Below, piece after piece: positions 63,291 to 64,000 of a stretch of DNA of 64,000 bases; position 1 is the first letter of the stretch, and the number at the start of each line of letters is the position of its first letter. The notes beneath the pieces were generated by a model. It was not told where the DNA came from. It ran no database searches and was given only the letters and a program-made list of their open reading frames with translations. Source of the DNA: Pseudoalteromonas sp. P1-9 (lineage in GTDB: Bacteria > Pseudomonadota > Gammaproteobacteria > Enterobacterales > Alteromonadaceae). The DNA lies in NCBI RefSeq assembly GCF_001399975.1, contig NZ_LKBD01000008.1, positions 62,001-126,000 on the forward strand, read 5' to 3'. A program made the translations under genes and the position numbers.

Positions 63291-64000
63291 CTATGCCACC
63301 TGCTTTTGTAGCGTTAAGGTGTGATTTAATCGCATCAGCAAAGAGGTCACGTCATCGCCAGCCGTTACCTCAATACTTGACTGATGAATTGCGTTAAAAA
63401 GGGTTTTATTGTCAAAGTACAAGACATGTTGCTTAACCATGTTAGCAACATGGGTGTTAATTACTTGGGCTTTATGCTGTTTGGTATTTGGCATCAGTAC
63501 AATAAATCGGTCTCCTGCGTAACGACAGGCTAAATCGGTATCGCGAATGTTTACTTGAATTAAGCTGGCAATATCATGTAATAGTTTATTGGCAGATAAT
63601 CGACCTTGTTCGCGCAAATAAAGGTTAAACGATTTGATGTCGAACACACTTACGCAAAATGGTGTGTTATGGGTGTTGAAGTGAACAAGCTCAGCGGAAA
63701 TTTGTTTTTTCATGTAACTGGCTGAGTACAGCCCCGAAACCATATCGTAAAAACTGTGTTCTCGATAAAAACGCTCGCTTTTGATTAACCGATTATTGAT
63801 TATTTGTTGCTCTTTATGCCAGTAGTAAAGGGCGAAACTCATCATTACCAGTCCAAGTACTGCGGGAATTGCCTCAAGTCGTGAAAACCAAGCATACTCA
63901 TTTTTGTAGCGAAAAAATTCATCGAGCAGGTCAAGTAACATTGAAAAATGCACCATGCTGATGCCAATAAATAGCAGCGTTGTTAACTTTCCTTTGGGGC
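63291..64000 (-). CDS. GGDEF-like membrane protein with degenerate active site (5' end cut by window)
   Basis: At least 236 residues; the frame is open to the right edge, so the true start lies beyond base 64000. Hydrophobic N-terminal segments are visible: one ends with KLTTLLFIGIS, another is AIPAVLGLVMMSFALYYW. A GGDEF-like domain follows: FYDMVSGLYSASYMKKQI, FCVSVFDIKSFNLYLREQG and the site CRYAGDRFIVLMP. The GGDEF motif is AGDRF, so cyclic-di-GMP synthesis is unlikely; a sensory or c-di-GMP-binding role is possible. Co-transcribed with the AraC regulator. Confidence 0.8.
   Translation of the reverse strand, partial: PKGKLTTLLFIGISMVHFSMLLDLLDEFFRYKNEYAWFSRLEAIPAVLGLVMMSFALYYWHKEQQIINNRLIKSERFYREHSFYDMVSGLYSASYMKKQISAELVHFNTHNTPFCVSVFDIKSFNLYLREQGRLSANKLLHDIASLIQVNIRDTDLACRYAGDRFIVLMPNTKQHKAQVINTHVANMVKQHVLYFDNKTLFNAIHQSSIEVTAGDDVTSLLMRLNHTLTLQKQVA

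Noticed and set aside
1..64000. tRNA, rRNA, CRISPR array, prophage or complete insertion sequence
   Set aside because: None was recognised on reading both strands; absence by eye is not proof and a covariance or profile search would settle it.

Overview
The window looks like a chromosomal segment of a marine gammaproteobacterium of the Alteromonadales, most likely Pseudoalteromonas or a close relative. The evidence is protein content and style, not a database match: a TIGR01782-type TonB-dependent receptor, a TonB2-type energy-transduction operon with a DUF3450 protein, a DUF3360 permease, an RRF_GI-family small protein, several chemoreceptors, many exported peptidases, and moderately AT-rich DNA. 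No rRNA, tRNA, CRISPR array or complete insertion sequence was seen. Both ends cut a gene: a TonB-dependent receptor on the left and a GGDEF-like membrane protein on the right.

Layout. 0-9.4 kb: outer-membrane receptor, ThrE-like exporter, family-3 solute-binding protein, ABM-like protein, chemoreceptor, glycosyltransferase. 9.5-17 kb: a palindromic repeat, an S9 peptidase, two tandemly duplicated chemoreceptors, a second relic of the same repeat, and an RRF_GI protein. 17.1-19.1 kb: a small accessory pocket of three membrane or small genes rich in AGA/AGG arginine codons. Two of these are bounded by a perfect 12-bp inverted repeat and flanked by a diverged direct repeat. 19.2-30.4 kb: hybrid histidine kinase, DUF5916-like outer-membrane protein, exported leucyl aminopeptidase, PilZ-like protein, M24 peptidase, CDF metal transporter, GNAT acetyltransferase, lipoprotein. 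30.5-49.6 kb: a metal-acquisition island. 49.6-64 kb: S41 peptidase, sensor kinase, HDOD protein, peroxiredoxin-like protein, old-yellow-enzyme reductase with its TetR regulator, cold-shock protein, tryptophan dioxygenase and kynureninase, DUF3360 permease, AraC regulator, GGDEF-like protein.

The most interesting part is 30.5-49.6 kb. A six-gene, translationally coupled TonB2 operon (DUF3450, TtpC-like, ExbB, ExbD, TonB, TPR) reads leftward from a near-perfect Fur box. A second Fur box sits between a leftward membrane flavodoxin/ferredoxin-reductase fusion and a rightward operon. That operon encodes a PepSY-type membrane protein, a DUF2271 protein, a DUF4198 protein, two small exported or membrane proteins, a ZnuABC-like metal transporter, a second divergent binding-protein-like gene, an eight-EF-hand protein and an ApbE flavin transferase fused to DUF2271. 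A TonB-dependent receptor with its own weaker Fur box follows. The stand-alone DUF2271 protein carries an ApbE-type flavinylation motif (DGVTGAT), while the DUF2271 domain fused to ApbE has lost it. My inference is a periplasmic electron-transfer and metal-reduction system: NADPH electrons cross the inner membrane to a covalently flavinylated carrier, which reduces metal delivered by the TonB receptor before ABC import. The metal and the electron path are not shown by the sequence.
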